The notes beneath the pieces were generated by a model. It had not been told where the DNA came from, searched no databases, and saw only the letters and a program-made list of their open reading frames with translations. Of a stretch of DNA of 64,000 bases, positions 24,800 to 35,609 are shown in pieces (positions within the stretch are counted from its first letter, which is position 1; each line of letters starts with the position of its first letter). The DNA comes from Ctena decussata (taxonomy: Eukaryota > Mollusca > Bivalvia > Lucinida > Lucinidae), in contig OZ022506.1 in NCBI GenBank assembly GCA_963989385.1, forward strand, positions 62,073,434 through 62,137,433, read 5' to 3'. The position numbers and the translations under genes are program-made.

Positions 24800-26690
24800 T
24801 CGCTTAAATATGGGTTGGCCCCCTTCCCACTACCTGCAGGGAGGGGGGTGTGTCAATTATAAATATGGACGACTCCACTCCGCAGGCGGGGGGGGGGGAA
24901 TGACGCATAGACTATTTTTTGAATAAAAAAGGCGACAAAAAATGGAAATTTCGTCCTTTAACTCGGAAAATCCTCTCGGGGGGGCGATGGTGGGCTTCAT
25001 AAGGGTTAGTAATTATTCTCCGGGTGTATAAGGAATGGAACCATCCCCCTTAGAATGTGGACGAGACCATTATCCGGGAATGGGGGGGGGTTGGGCTTCG
25101 CGCGGCTAGACCCTGTCGCGACGTGACCGTAAACATAGAAATCCATCATTATATTGGACAAAAGTGTTACACGCGGCGCGCGCGGGAGACGGTGCGTGTG
25201 CCCCCTCAATGAGGAAAGGGCAAGGGAGGTAATCCCATCGGTGCCCCGACGGGGGGAGACGCCTCGGTTATTTCGCCATCGAAAAAAGAACAGAGGGGAA
25301 GAAAGATGTGCCATGAAAAGGCTGACGCATGAGGGGCCAAAACATAGGTGAGCATCACATATTATATTTCAATAAGACAAGGGTTAAATAACCTACACAC
25401 CTAGGCATCTAAATTGGTATTTTTGCAACAAAATGAGTAACAGGAATTTAAGCAATAACCAATTAAGGACCGTCCTTGTCTCTCTGGGTAATGACACTCC
25501 GCCAGTCTTACCTTAGCATGCCTGTTAAAGTTACGGCGCGGCAGCGAAACAACGATGGATGCAGGACACAACAACGGTGGAGACATCCCAGAAGAAGAGG
25601 ATGGAGACGGACAGACGGACAGATACGCAATCACAAACATAAACACACAAACACGCACGCAAGCCGGCATACACGCAAACACGCATGCACGCAAAAAATA
25701 ACAAGTACACGCACATTGTGCTAGCACAAAATAAGTAGGCACACACACACGCAAAACATACTAACAACCAAACTTGATGCTCTGCCACCCCTGGGTGAGG
25801 CGTGTTTTTAATAGCGACAGCCCTATGGTGGCATCATCATACTCACAAGAGAACTTACTAACGGCCCATCAACTTATCAATATTATATACCTAACTAACT
25901 GGGGTTAGTATATAACAGCCACATCTTTATTATATATGCTTGACCATACAGTGCGAGATCCATCCCTATGCAAAAAAAACTTTAAGCCATTCCCAACTAA
26001 TTTCTGCTCTTTTTAATATCCTTTAGGATCATAAATGATTAATGAGCAAGGCGCTAGCATCCTAAAGCCGGCACCACGCTAGATGCTCACTTTTGACGGG
26101 GGAGTACTTAATGTTGCACTCATCACTTGGCAAACTTACTCGACCAAAATAACTGAAGTGCAACAGCCCTAAAGGTACCTGAAAAGGTCCCTACCTGTGA
26201 CTGCGTCAATCCCCACCTATGGGTAAGGTCAGAATAAGGGACCTCCATCCGGAACCAAATTACTTGGATACGGGGGAGGGTTAAAATTAAGGGCTGTAAG
26301 TGATATGGGACCCCAACAGGTCCCATCCTTGAAACCTAAGGAACGCCTGCGTGTTCTCTCGTTGGGACCTGGGTTTCGGTGTGCTCCTCCTCTGCGGGCG
26401 GGGTTGGCCTGTGTTTCCCTGGACTTTCCGCTGGGGTGGCTTTCATGTGGCGCGCGCCTCTTTCTCCGGACAGAACCTGACTTGGAACCGTAGAAGGCAA
26501 ACATCTATGCATAAATACTGGTTAGGCAGCACTGACCGACGAGACATTTACAGACTGAATGACATTGGACGGACACACGGCGCCAAATGTGTGCAACCAT
26601 GGTTACGTACCGTTGAGCCACTTGGGTAACGTCGATACGAGAATTGAACAGAACAGAACAGAACAGAAAATGGCAGATCATATCAAAACT
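24800..26690. other. GC-rich, G-run-rich unclassified region ending in (GAACA)n
   Basis: It holds G runs of 7-10 at about 24841, 24890 and 25083, a CA-rich tract at 25630-25760, and GC-rich text at 26340-26480. It ends with four to five tandem GAACA units at about 26644-26668. Such short tandem tails are typical of RTE-type LINE 3' ends, but no RT frame precedes it. Unclassified, possibly old retroelement debris. Confidence 0.35.
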
Positions 26691-26994
26691 AAACACAAGT
26701 ACAAGCACTGGATCATACCAAATGAAGTTCTTTTGAAACTACGTTACGTTCTGGTGACGTGGGTTGTAAGGGTTTCTGAATGACCACTGTCTGGTTTGAT
26801 ATACCATGCGTGTGTTTCGTGAACTTTGGCAGTTTTTGTATGTAATTTTTGCGTTTCAATCCCACATTTTCGTCAAGATTTTCAAAACGAACGCCTAGTG
26901 ATGGAACGCACAAGAATAGCCTTAAAAGACTGTAGTTAACATTTTAGTTTAAGGGCCGAAACTGTACTAAACCCATTGGTGCATAACATTGAAA

Positions 26995-26996
26995 AG

Positions 26997-27029
<33 letters not shown>

Positions 27030-27030
27030 G
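26995..27030. repeat. (TAA)n microsatellite
   Basis: About ten ATA units, then ATGATAATAAAG. Confidence 0.9.
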
Positions 27031-27228
27031 ATAATAAAGACTTTATTTTCAGTGGGTGACACAATTAGTTACAAGCTACTCTTATTTGAGGCCCACTTAA
27101 AAAATATGTACTAATCAAAAGATCTATCAAATACAAATATACAACAGACACTGGTCAGCGAAACCAAACATTTACTGTTTCAGGCCTCATGACTCAAGAA
27201 AAGAAAAAGCACTGGCAGCAATCAGTAC

Positions 27229-27442
27229 TACCGTAAAATTCTAAATATTGGGACACCAAAAATAATAGCCGCAACTGTCCCAAACACGGAACAGCCTGGT
27301 TTTACAAAGCGGTAGCCAAAAGATTCAGGCGGAATAGCAAACAATGTAGACACTGATCAGACTGCTCCTCTAGGATAGCCTGATAGGAGTCTACACTGTC
27401 CGCTCAGACCTATCTATCCCAATACATAGAATTTTTATGGTA
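27229..27442. mobile_element. MITE-like element, 214 bp
   Basis: Imperfect TIRs: TACCGTAAAATTCTAAATAT... and the complement of ...AGAATTTTTATGGTA. The interior 'tgatcagactgctcct' and 'taggagtctacact' blocks recur in related form at 38866-38918. A further related end (GGTGTCCCAATG...TTTTTGGTACC) lies at 27831-27863, so the element could extend that far. Confidence 0.55.
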
Positions 27443-27869
27443 TAACGGAATGAAAAGAAAGAAGCCCAATCCAGTAGCCTACCCTACCCGAAAACGAAAA
27501 GCAAAAACGAGCCCCGGTTTCTGGGTATCTTCAAAAAAAACAAAAAACAAAAAAAAAACAAAAAAACAAAAAAAACGGGTCACTTTAAATGTACATAAAA
27601 GTAAATCGATCATATGCCATATGTACGCTCAAAAACAATCACACAAAATATGAATTTACATAGTTTTACAATATATGCGTTACGCAGCATCTGACGGTAC
27701 CCTTGCAAGGGGAAGTCTGATCACAATCAACGCTGTTTTTCCATTCCACTGGCATCTGTTGGGCGCATTGCAGCACTTTAAAATATATATATAACTTTAC
27801 ATTTTTTTCGAGTAATTTTTGTAATTAGTTTTGGTGTCCCAATGTTTATTATAATTTTTGGTACCAAAG

Positions 27870-28850
27870 ATACGGAATTCCAGACCACGCTTTCAGCTGC
27901 ACTGCTCAGCGTCAGTTACACTTCAGAGTCGTTTAAAATGCTATAATTTTACAATCTATGTTGTTATAGGCGGTTCATTGACAGATTAAAAACAATGCCA
28001 TGAAAATTAGCGAATTATCCCATTGGTCGGACCTAGAAAGACCTATTACACTCCCAGTTATGGCCTGCCATCCAAAATGTGGCTATTTAGCAAATTCTTC
28101 GTGATTTTTATCACTGATTAATCTGTCTCTGGATAATTAATTGCATATTAGATGTTTGCAGGGTACGAAAGATCTGTACCATGTTTTAACTTTGATAAGA
28201 GATAATTTTCTTATAACACATATGAAAAATTTTCTAGAGAAACAAAGTTGTGTTTGTACGAATATATAATTTAATCCGTATCATCATAAACGCATTGTGC
28301 AGGGCCTAATTTGACACCATTTTGCTTTAAAGACAAACGTTTTCAGGCTCTACCTTCGCTTTGCGCAAGTCCCTCAAAGCCAGTCCCTCTTTGTTTTCAA
28401 GTCTTTCAACAATCGTCATACCAAAACGTCCAGCAGTCGTCGTCGTCTATATTTATTTACCATTTATAGTATCGAACTATCTGAAGCGAGTTTCAAGTAA
28501 TCAAAAGCGAGTAATATAAAAAGAAAGCAGTTATAGACAGTATGGAGTAAAGAAGTGATTAGAATTTATATACAGAACTCTACAAAACTATCATATTACG
28601 AATGAATATCATTTGATACTGATTTGATTTCTTTTCATTACTGGCACTGCAACTACGCATCTGAGAAACAATAAATGGGATCCTTGTCTTACATTTTATT
28701 ACCATCTATTTAACGCGTTCACCTTGTATTTATCTTCATGTACATTGTAGTTTTACCATGTCATAAAGTTTGTGAAATGAAAAATAGGTCATTGAAGTCT
28801 TTTTTTTATGATCAATCAAGAACGATTTAATGTTTTAAAGCCGGTGTCTG
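27870..28850. other. Unannotated interior of giant element
   Basis: AT-rich, nothing recognised. Confidence 0.5.
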
Positions 28851-28851
28851 C

Positions 28852-30413
28852 CTAGGATAGCTTGCGCACATGCGCAGTCTGGTATGTAGACTAGCTCCTT
28901 GTCTGATACTAATGATTTTTACAGCCCTGCTAAGGCAATAATTTTTCCTGGCCGCATGGGTAAAATTGTACTCAAAGAAAAACTTCAGACAGAATCCGCA
29001 ATTAAGCATGTAGCAAAGTTACCATATACGAAGTTTAACGTATTTTCAATATATCAATCCGTCAAAAATGATTTCGCAGAACTGAAAGTAATCACAGTTT
29101 ATTTATCAATAAGATCCGCCTCCTTTCAGCCAGTAGCAAACTGCAGAAGCCTGACAGACTGCGCATATGCTGACGATGGTCTGGGCATGCGCACATTTTA
29201 TGTCTCGAGAGATATTCCCCGGACATAGCTCATATTGAAAATCAAGATAAACTTGCGCATCTGTCCAGTCCGAAATCACAACCCATATATCCTACTGCCA
29301 TATGCTGCACCAATTTCGCTGAGGCTAGTGGAATGATCCTTGTTTTCTTCTTTCCGCGGACAGAGAGAGAGAGAATTTCGCTCAGGCAAATGGAATGATT
29401 CGTCTTTCCAGAGAGAGAAGGAGAGAGAGAGAGAGAGATAGTGAGGGAAAGATACTGCATATAGAAACATATGTCTTTGCTTTGTAGAGGTATTTTATCA
29501 GACTTCCCTTGAATGACGTAACTCTTCCAAAATGGAGTCTACTCTTAAAGGAAATCTTCTCTAAGAATATAAGAGTTGAACCATATTGAAAAGGGAGACA
29601 AAAACAAAAGTGCCAGAGTTTCAATCCCTGAAATTGTACCCACTCACCTTAAGATAAAACAAATCGCCTTCCTATAGCTAATTACGTCTTGGGACATAAA
29701 ACTCATTTTTCAATCTGGCAGGTTCCAGATGTTCATGCTTTTCAACACTTTTACCGGTCAATTGTGTGTCAGTCTGGGTCAAGTTTAAATGTCATATCTG
29801 ATATTGTAATGTCACCTTTTATCAATTCCCGACTTATTATTATAAGCGTAATTCCATTCCCACCGATAAAGCTTTTGCAAATAAATAACCAAAATATGTC
29901 GATGCTATTTGACTCGTATGCATGTAAAACGCATTGTGCAAACTTTCTGTTTTGAGTTAAAAAAAAGAAAGAAAAAAATAATGGTGATGAAGTTATCACA
30001 AAACTCTTGAGAGTTGCTAAACCAAAATTTTGCATGGGCAACTTTCCTATTCAGGCCTTGCATAAGCGGTTTGAATATACATGAATTATTTTGTGGAAAA
30101 TCGTTCTTTTCCTCCATTAATATTGCGTTAAGTTCTTACAGGACAAGGTGTGGTTGGGTTCGGCGATGGTGCTGTCTCTACTGTGTCTTATAAACGTCCC
30201 GAAGAGAGTCTGATGTACACATTTATACATACACTAAAATTTGACAATCTCGTGTTAAGTTAAAAAAAACTGTACTCATACGTATGCGAAATGTTTGTCG
30301 TACACCAACCTATTCGCAATCAACTTGCGCACGTGAAGACTGAGTTGTATCGTTCTTTGTTGGACGAACTGTGATGCCTCAAACAGATTTCGCATATGCA
30401 CAAGCTATCCTAG
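28852..30413. mobile_element. Possible TIR element, ~1.56 kb
   Basis: CTAGGATAGCTTGCGCACATGCG at the left and CGCATATGCACAAGCTATCCTAG at the right are inverted repeats with two mismatches in 23 bases. No target-site duplication is evident. The interior includes GA-rich microsatellites at 29365-29440 and no recognisable protein. Confidence 0.5.
29310..29440. repeat. (GA)n tracts with a local duplication
   Basis: GAGAGA runs after two copies of 'atttcgct(g/c)aggc(t/a)a', giving a short imperfect tandem duplication. Confidence 0.75.
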
Positions 30414-30511
30414 ACATGACAGTTTTATATTATGAATGTAAAAAGATCATATCATGATTAATGATAAAAATATACGTAATACATGTAAGGGAATTTAACT
30501 AAGAAATAGAT

Positions 30512-30664
30512 TAGCTCTAGCAGTGAATTGTTGAGTAATAATGCACTGTTTGGAGGTCAGTTGTGAAGTAGAGCATATCACGAGAGCGGAGCGCGAATGA
30601 TATATCTACTTACAACAGACCGACAAACAGTGAATTATTACACAACAATTCAATCCTAGAGCTA
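30512..30664. mobile_element. Foldback MITE, 153 bp
   Basis: TAGCTCTAG...AGTGAATTGTTGAG and ...CACTGTTTG at the left mirror CAAACAGTG...CAACAATTCA...CTAGAGCTA at the right, with small internal loops. The centre is a GC-rich GAGCGGAGCGC. Confidence 0.75.
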
Positions 30665-30857
30665 AACTATCTTGATTCTAACACTAAAAAACGCTGCAAA
30701 AGTATTCTTTTCATTCAAATTCTCTCAACCTTCTTGCCAGCGCGTTAATGCTCCCGCCAATTTTCTTAACTGTATTTAAGATAAATGTACATTTTTAAGG
30801 CGAATTTAGAAAGAAAAAGAGACATAACACCGTCTAACGTCTCAAAACGCCACAAAA

Positions 30858-30883
30858 TGACGTCAGTATCGCTAGTGACGTCA
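30858..30883. promoter_or_regulatory. Two perfect CRE-type palindromes
   Basis: TGACGTCA occurs at 30858-30865 and 30876-30883, 10 bases apart. This 8-mer is the CREB/ATF site consensus. No gene start is recognised beside it, so function is unproven; it may be carried by a repeat. Confidence 0.35.
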
Positions 30884-31055
30884 GTAGTTAGACTCACGTG
30901 CTCCGAAACAGCGAATCGTTGCAGAATAAAGCACAGGAACTTTCCATTGCTTCCATAGGCGCACTGTGATAGAATAAGAACCAAAATAAGAAAAACGTAT
31001 TTATAATGCAGGCGGATTGTTTGGTATACTTATGCGTGTTGCCGGACATGGGTTA

Positions 31056-31470
31056 TTAGCTCGCCTGGACGAAGTCCAGGAAGAGCTATTGCACTACCCC
31101 CGGCGTCGGCATCGGCGTCAGCGTCGGAGTCGGCGGCGGCGTCCGCATTTACGCTAAAAGTTTTAAGAGCTTATATTTTCTAAATTATTTGATGGATCTG
31201 GTTCCTATTTGGTATGATGATAGACATAGGTCCAAATTTTCTTTCAGCAATACTCTTGCCCAAGCCTATGATCTCAAAGTCAGAGCGTTATGGGAACAGA
31301 AAGCTTCTGATCACACTGGACGGAAACAAAGGCTGATGTGAGATTTTGCTGGGCCTATATGCCACTTCTTGGTTTTGTCATGTCGTGGCTCATATTTGGT
31401 ATTAGCACATTGACCAAATATACTCTAACATTTTCTACTTGCTGTCAGAATAAGTACTTCACTTAACTAT
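31056..31470. repeat. Repeat fragment starting TTAGCTCGCCTGGACG
   Basis: A CCTGGACGAAGTCCAGG hairpin, then AGAGCTATTGCACTACC and a GGCGTC-rich tract. A related short string (agagctattgcactacc) lies at 6366. A single end of the MITE family at 42969 (TTTTGTCATGTCGTGGCTC) lies at 31376-31394. Confidence 0.45.
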
Positions 31471-31478
31471 TTAAAACA

Positions 31479-32779
31479 AGAGGACCAAGAGGCCCTAAAT
31501 CGCTCATCTGAGCGAAAAAGTTAAAGGTCAAACAAGGGTCATCATTTGAACAAACCTGATAGTTTGCAACCATTTCCAAATTTTGAATATTTTCCTATGT
31601 ATTGCTATGGTTCAAACCCATTGAACAAACTTGGTAAAGGACCAATAGACAATGCTACATACTAAATTTCAAGCATCTGAGCCAAGTGGTTCTGAAGAAG
31701 AAGATTTTTGAATATTTTTCTATGTTTTCTATGTTTCAAACACACGACTCCGTACCGCGAGGTCATTTTAAACCCTGGGGCCATCATTTGTATAAAGTGG
31801 ATAAACGACTACAAGGCAATGCTACATACCAAATTTCAAGCATCTGAGCCAAGTGGTTCTGAAAGTGAAGATTTTTTAATATTTTCTCTATGTATTTCTA
31901 TGGTTCAATCTCATGACCTCTGGGGTGGGGCCATTTAGACCCTGGGGTCATCATTTGAACAAACTTGGTAAAGTACTACTAGGCAATGCCACGTACCAAA
32001 TTTCAAGCATCTGAGCCAAGTGATTCTGAAAAAGAAGGTTTTTTCCACACTTTTCTATGTATTTATATGGTTCAAACTTAGGACACCCTGCCGTGGGGCT
32101 ATTGTGGACCCTGGGGCCACCATTAGAACAAACATGGTAAAGGACTATTAGGCAATGCTACATATCGAATTTCAAGCATCTGAGCCTTGCGGCTCTGAAG
32201 AAGAAGATTTTTGAATATTTGTCTATGGTTCAAACCTCGGACTCCATGCCATTAGGCCATTTTGGACCCTGGGCCCATTATTTGAACAAGCTTGATATAA
32301 CATTATTAGGCAATGCTACATAAAAAAATTCAAGCAACTACGCAAAATGGTTCTGAACAAGAAGATTATTTAATATTTTTCTATGTATTTCTATGGTTCA
32401 ATCCCATGGCCCCTGGGCCGGGACCATTTTAGACCCTGGGGCCATCATTTGAACAAACTTGGTAAAAGACCACTAGGCAATACTACAAACAGAATTTCAA
32501 TCACCTGCACCGAGTGGTTCTTCAGAAGAAGATTTCTAAGTATATTTGAATTTCGAACCCAAGACCCCCCGGGCCTTTTTGGACCACAGGGCCAGTGTTT
32601 GAACAAAACTTGGTAGAGTTCCACTAGACAATGCTTCATAACAAATATCAAAGCCCTAGGCCTAGTTGTTCCAGAGAAGATGTCATTTAAAGCAAACTGA
32701 CGCACGACGCACGACGGACGACGGACACCGACTGATCACAATAGCTCACCCTGAGCCTATATGGCTCATGTGAGCTAAA
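31479..32779 (-). mobile_element. AGCTCACC-family Helitron-like element, copy 2 (antisense)
   Basis: The left end reads AACAAGAGGACCAAGAGGCC... and the right end ...CATGTGAGCT, the reverse complement of the family. The interior holds about seven ~155-bp units marked by 'accaaatttcaagcatctga' and 'gtggttctga'. The unit is related to, but shorter than, the ~445-bp unit in the copy at 39872. Non-coding. Confidence 0.65.
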
Positions 32780-33114
32780 AAGCGCAAGAAATTTTCAAAA
32801 TTTAAATTTTCAATTCTATTCTCTATTTTATAATTACGAAAGCAAACACAATAGTTACCTATCAATAAATTTCCTCAAGTTATATTATTAACCACAGTGA
32901 AATACAAGTTTTCGCCACCTGCTGAGAAATTTGAAATTCCTTTTCTGCTGCGCATGCGCCGTTTATAAACATGCGCAATCAATGGTTGGCGCATCAAGCG
33001 GCCAAATTAAAAAAATCGTGTCAGTGTTTTGAATTATTGTGAGAAATGTTGTCTGAGAAAAACATCTTTTTGGATAGTTAACTAGATTATTGAGATAAAA
33101 CAATTAAAACTGTT

Positions 33115-33815
33115 AATGACATCGTGTCGCTCATGTCATCGTTTCGTATGGTAAGTAACACAATGTTTATTTTTATTCTTTCCTTCGTATTTAAACGTTG
33201 AATACATTATCATCATTGTGCTAGAATTCTTCGCGCTATTTGTTTCTGTGTGCAAAGTGTAGAATATTGTTTGTCTGATTAGAACAGCCTCACTGAGACG
33301 GTTAAAATGAGTTACCACAATAAATATTTTTGAGCTGTGAGTAGAAGACGTGTGCCCCTTATAACCCTTTGTCTGTTATTTTTATAGGTAAATGCATAGA
33401 AAATCCAAGCTGCAGAAGTGATATTGTCCTACGCGTGATACTGGATTGCGATGAAGATTTGTGACTCAGCGTATGATGATTTCGTGTCTCATACTGTATC
33501 GCCCGTGTAAACGTCACAGATGGTAAGTAACACAATGTGTTTTTCTGTTCTTTGTTGTTTTTCCCTTTTATATTGTGCATAAACGATGAAAAACTCATGA
33601 TTGTGCTAGCGTGCTTTTGTTACGGCGCTTGTAGATGATAATTTATGATATTTTACTTGTTTCTGCTCGCTACATGTAAAAGGAATTAGAACAGTCTCAA
33701 CGAGTCTGTTCAAATAAGTAACCACGATTTTTAGCAGTGTGCAGAAAACGAATGCCCCTTATAACCCTAGTTCAATTGATATTACACGTTAATGCATGGA
33801 CTTATCAAAATATAG
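33115..33815. repeat. Diverged tandem duplication, ~370 bp unit
   Basis: Two copies share ATGGTAAGTAACACAATG (33148 and 33515), 'attgtgctag', 'agaacag(c/t)ctca', and 'tgccccttataaccct' (33352 and 33753). ATG followed by a GTAAGT donor-like string in both is curious, but no exon was recognised. Confidence 0.6.
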
Positions 33816-34683
33816 CTAATATAGTCATTTGGTTATGGTTTGGAATTCAGGCGAGAAAAGCGATATTCGTCGTTCTAGTACGCTTTTTCACTAATTTAAA
33901 GACTGCTGGTAATTGATGCAGAGAGGACAAAAAATTATAATGAATAGATAAAAGGTGAACAAAATGAATCCGTGCAAAACTAGTTAATCGACAATTTTTA
34001 ACTCCCTTTCTGTAAACAATTCTTAAATGGGGTGGTCAAAAGATTGAACCTGTTTGGGAGCTCTAGATTGCTGTCTTATCCCATCGAATTCATGTTACAG
34101 TATGTGTTGTAATTGAAATAAAACATTGTTTACACCCAAGGCCACAGTATGAAAAGCAGGCTCCGCCCTCAAACTATCAATCGTGGTTAATTCAAAATCA
34201 TTTCAGATTTGGATACATCTTTTTCACTGAAACATTAAACCATTATTTTTTCAAAATAATTTCAGTGGAAGTTGAATTATTCTTCTTCTACATATACACT
34301 GATTTAACTGTTCTTACGGATGCTTTCAACACCCTGAAGTTTAAATGTGTTGTGCAGATTTCTAGCTAGTCAAGAAGAAAAAATGACAGTTTGAATGTTT
34401 ACCTTTGACCAAGTCATGTGATTTAAACAGTAGCTATGCTACTGTCCTGGTGAACCCTATTAGTCTCTTTGACAGAGAGAGCCCAGTAACTTCTATTAAG
34501 CCACACCCTCATATTCATTGTATGGCCTACATGAAACTGGGCCTTAAACTAAACCGAAAAAGAACAATAAATATACGGTATACGCAATATTATTTTCTTG
34601 GCGAGAGGCTTAATGAGCATTTTTTCACAGAAAATAATTAAGGTGAGTGAAACCCAAACACATTTGCTGGGGTACGCTTCCGA

Positions 34684-34742
34684 TACTTTAGCTCCGCCCA
34701 CTGACTTCATCACACGACGAACGCTGAAAAATCGAATTTTAA
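34684..34742. repeat. One-armed fragment of the MITE at 13486
   Basis: GCTCCGCCCACTG, then CATCACACGACGAACGCTG and AAAAATCGAATTT match the right half of the 13486-13622 foldback. Confidence 0.65.
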
Positions 34743-34744
34743 TT

Positions 34745-35346
34745 TATATATTTACACTTTATTTTTAGACTCTTTTTAAACTTCATTTTACTGGGTCCCA
34801 AATGAACGCAATATGGAGGATTTATGGGACCATTACAGCGATTAACAATTATAACAATCGCAGGGGTCTGGTTATGCTTCGTACTTAATGTACTGAATAT
34901 GTGATTACATAGCACTAATGTCTAAATCATAGCGATTTACTCATGGCACGTTGTCTGTTTCATTTCCCAAACGCAACGAATTTAAGTTGCAATACAGACA
35001 TGTTCAAGTGATTTGTTACAACATTTCAAGAAAATCATTTTTGTGGAAAAACAATACGCGAGGTTGTTAGTTTAAACGGTTTTTTATTCAACATGTAGAC
35101 ATACACAATCAATACATACAAGAATAATATGAAATGATTCGATAACAAGCTAACTAGCTAATAAACATCGTCGCCTACTTAACATGTATTTGCAATGACA
35201 TATTAGTGCCTAAGATTTCTAAGCAACAGACAATCAAGACACGTTTATATGAACATATACATCATTGTATCATGTAGGACTGAAAAGTTTTGATGTGAGA
35301 ACAGCATTCAATAAGAATCAATCGAACCATATTTAAGATATAAGCT

Positions 35347-35407
<61 letters not shown>

Positions 35408-35595
35408 CAGATGTTTCAATTCATTTCCGTTGTCTGAACCGCTTCCCGACAAAAATGTACCATCAGCGTAGCAAAATACTTGGTTTCGTAGTTGCAGATA
35501 ATTTGGACAATCGTACAGATAATGTTTTACTGTTTCTGTTCTACCACAACAAGAACACGTTGAACGCGAGGTTGTAAACTTGGCTGTCCCATTTT
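34745..35595. repeat. Unannotated DNA with a (GA)n microsatellite
   Basis: A perfect GA run spans about 35353-35401. The remainder is AT-rich without a recognised feature. Confidence 0.6.
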
Positions 35596-35609
35596 AGGCT
35601 TGAAAAAGG

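Noticed and set aside
25401..25788. Cys/Val-rich frames antisense to the CA-rich tract
   Set aside because: Composition is dictated by the (CA)/(TG)-rich repeat.
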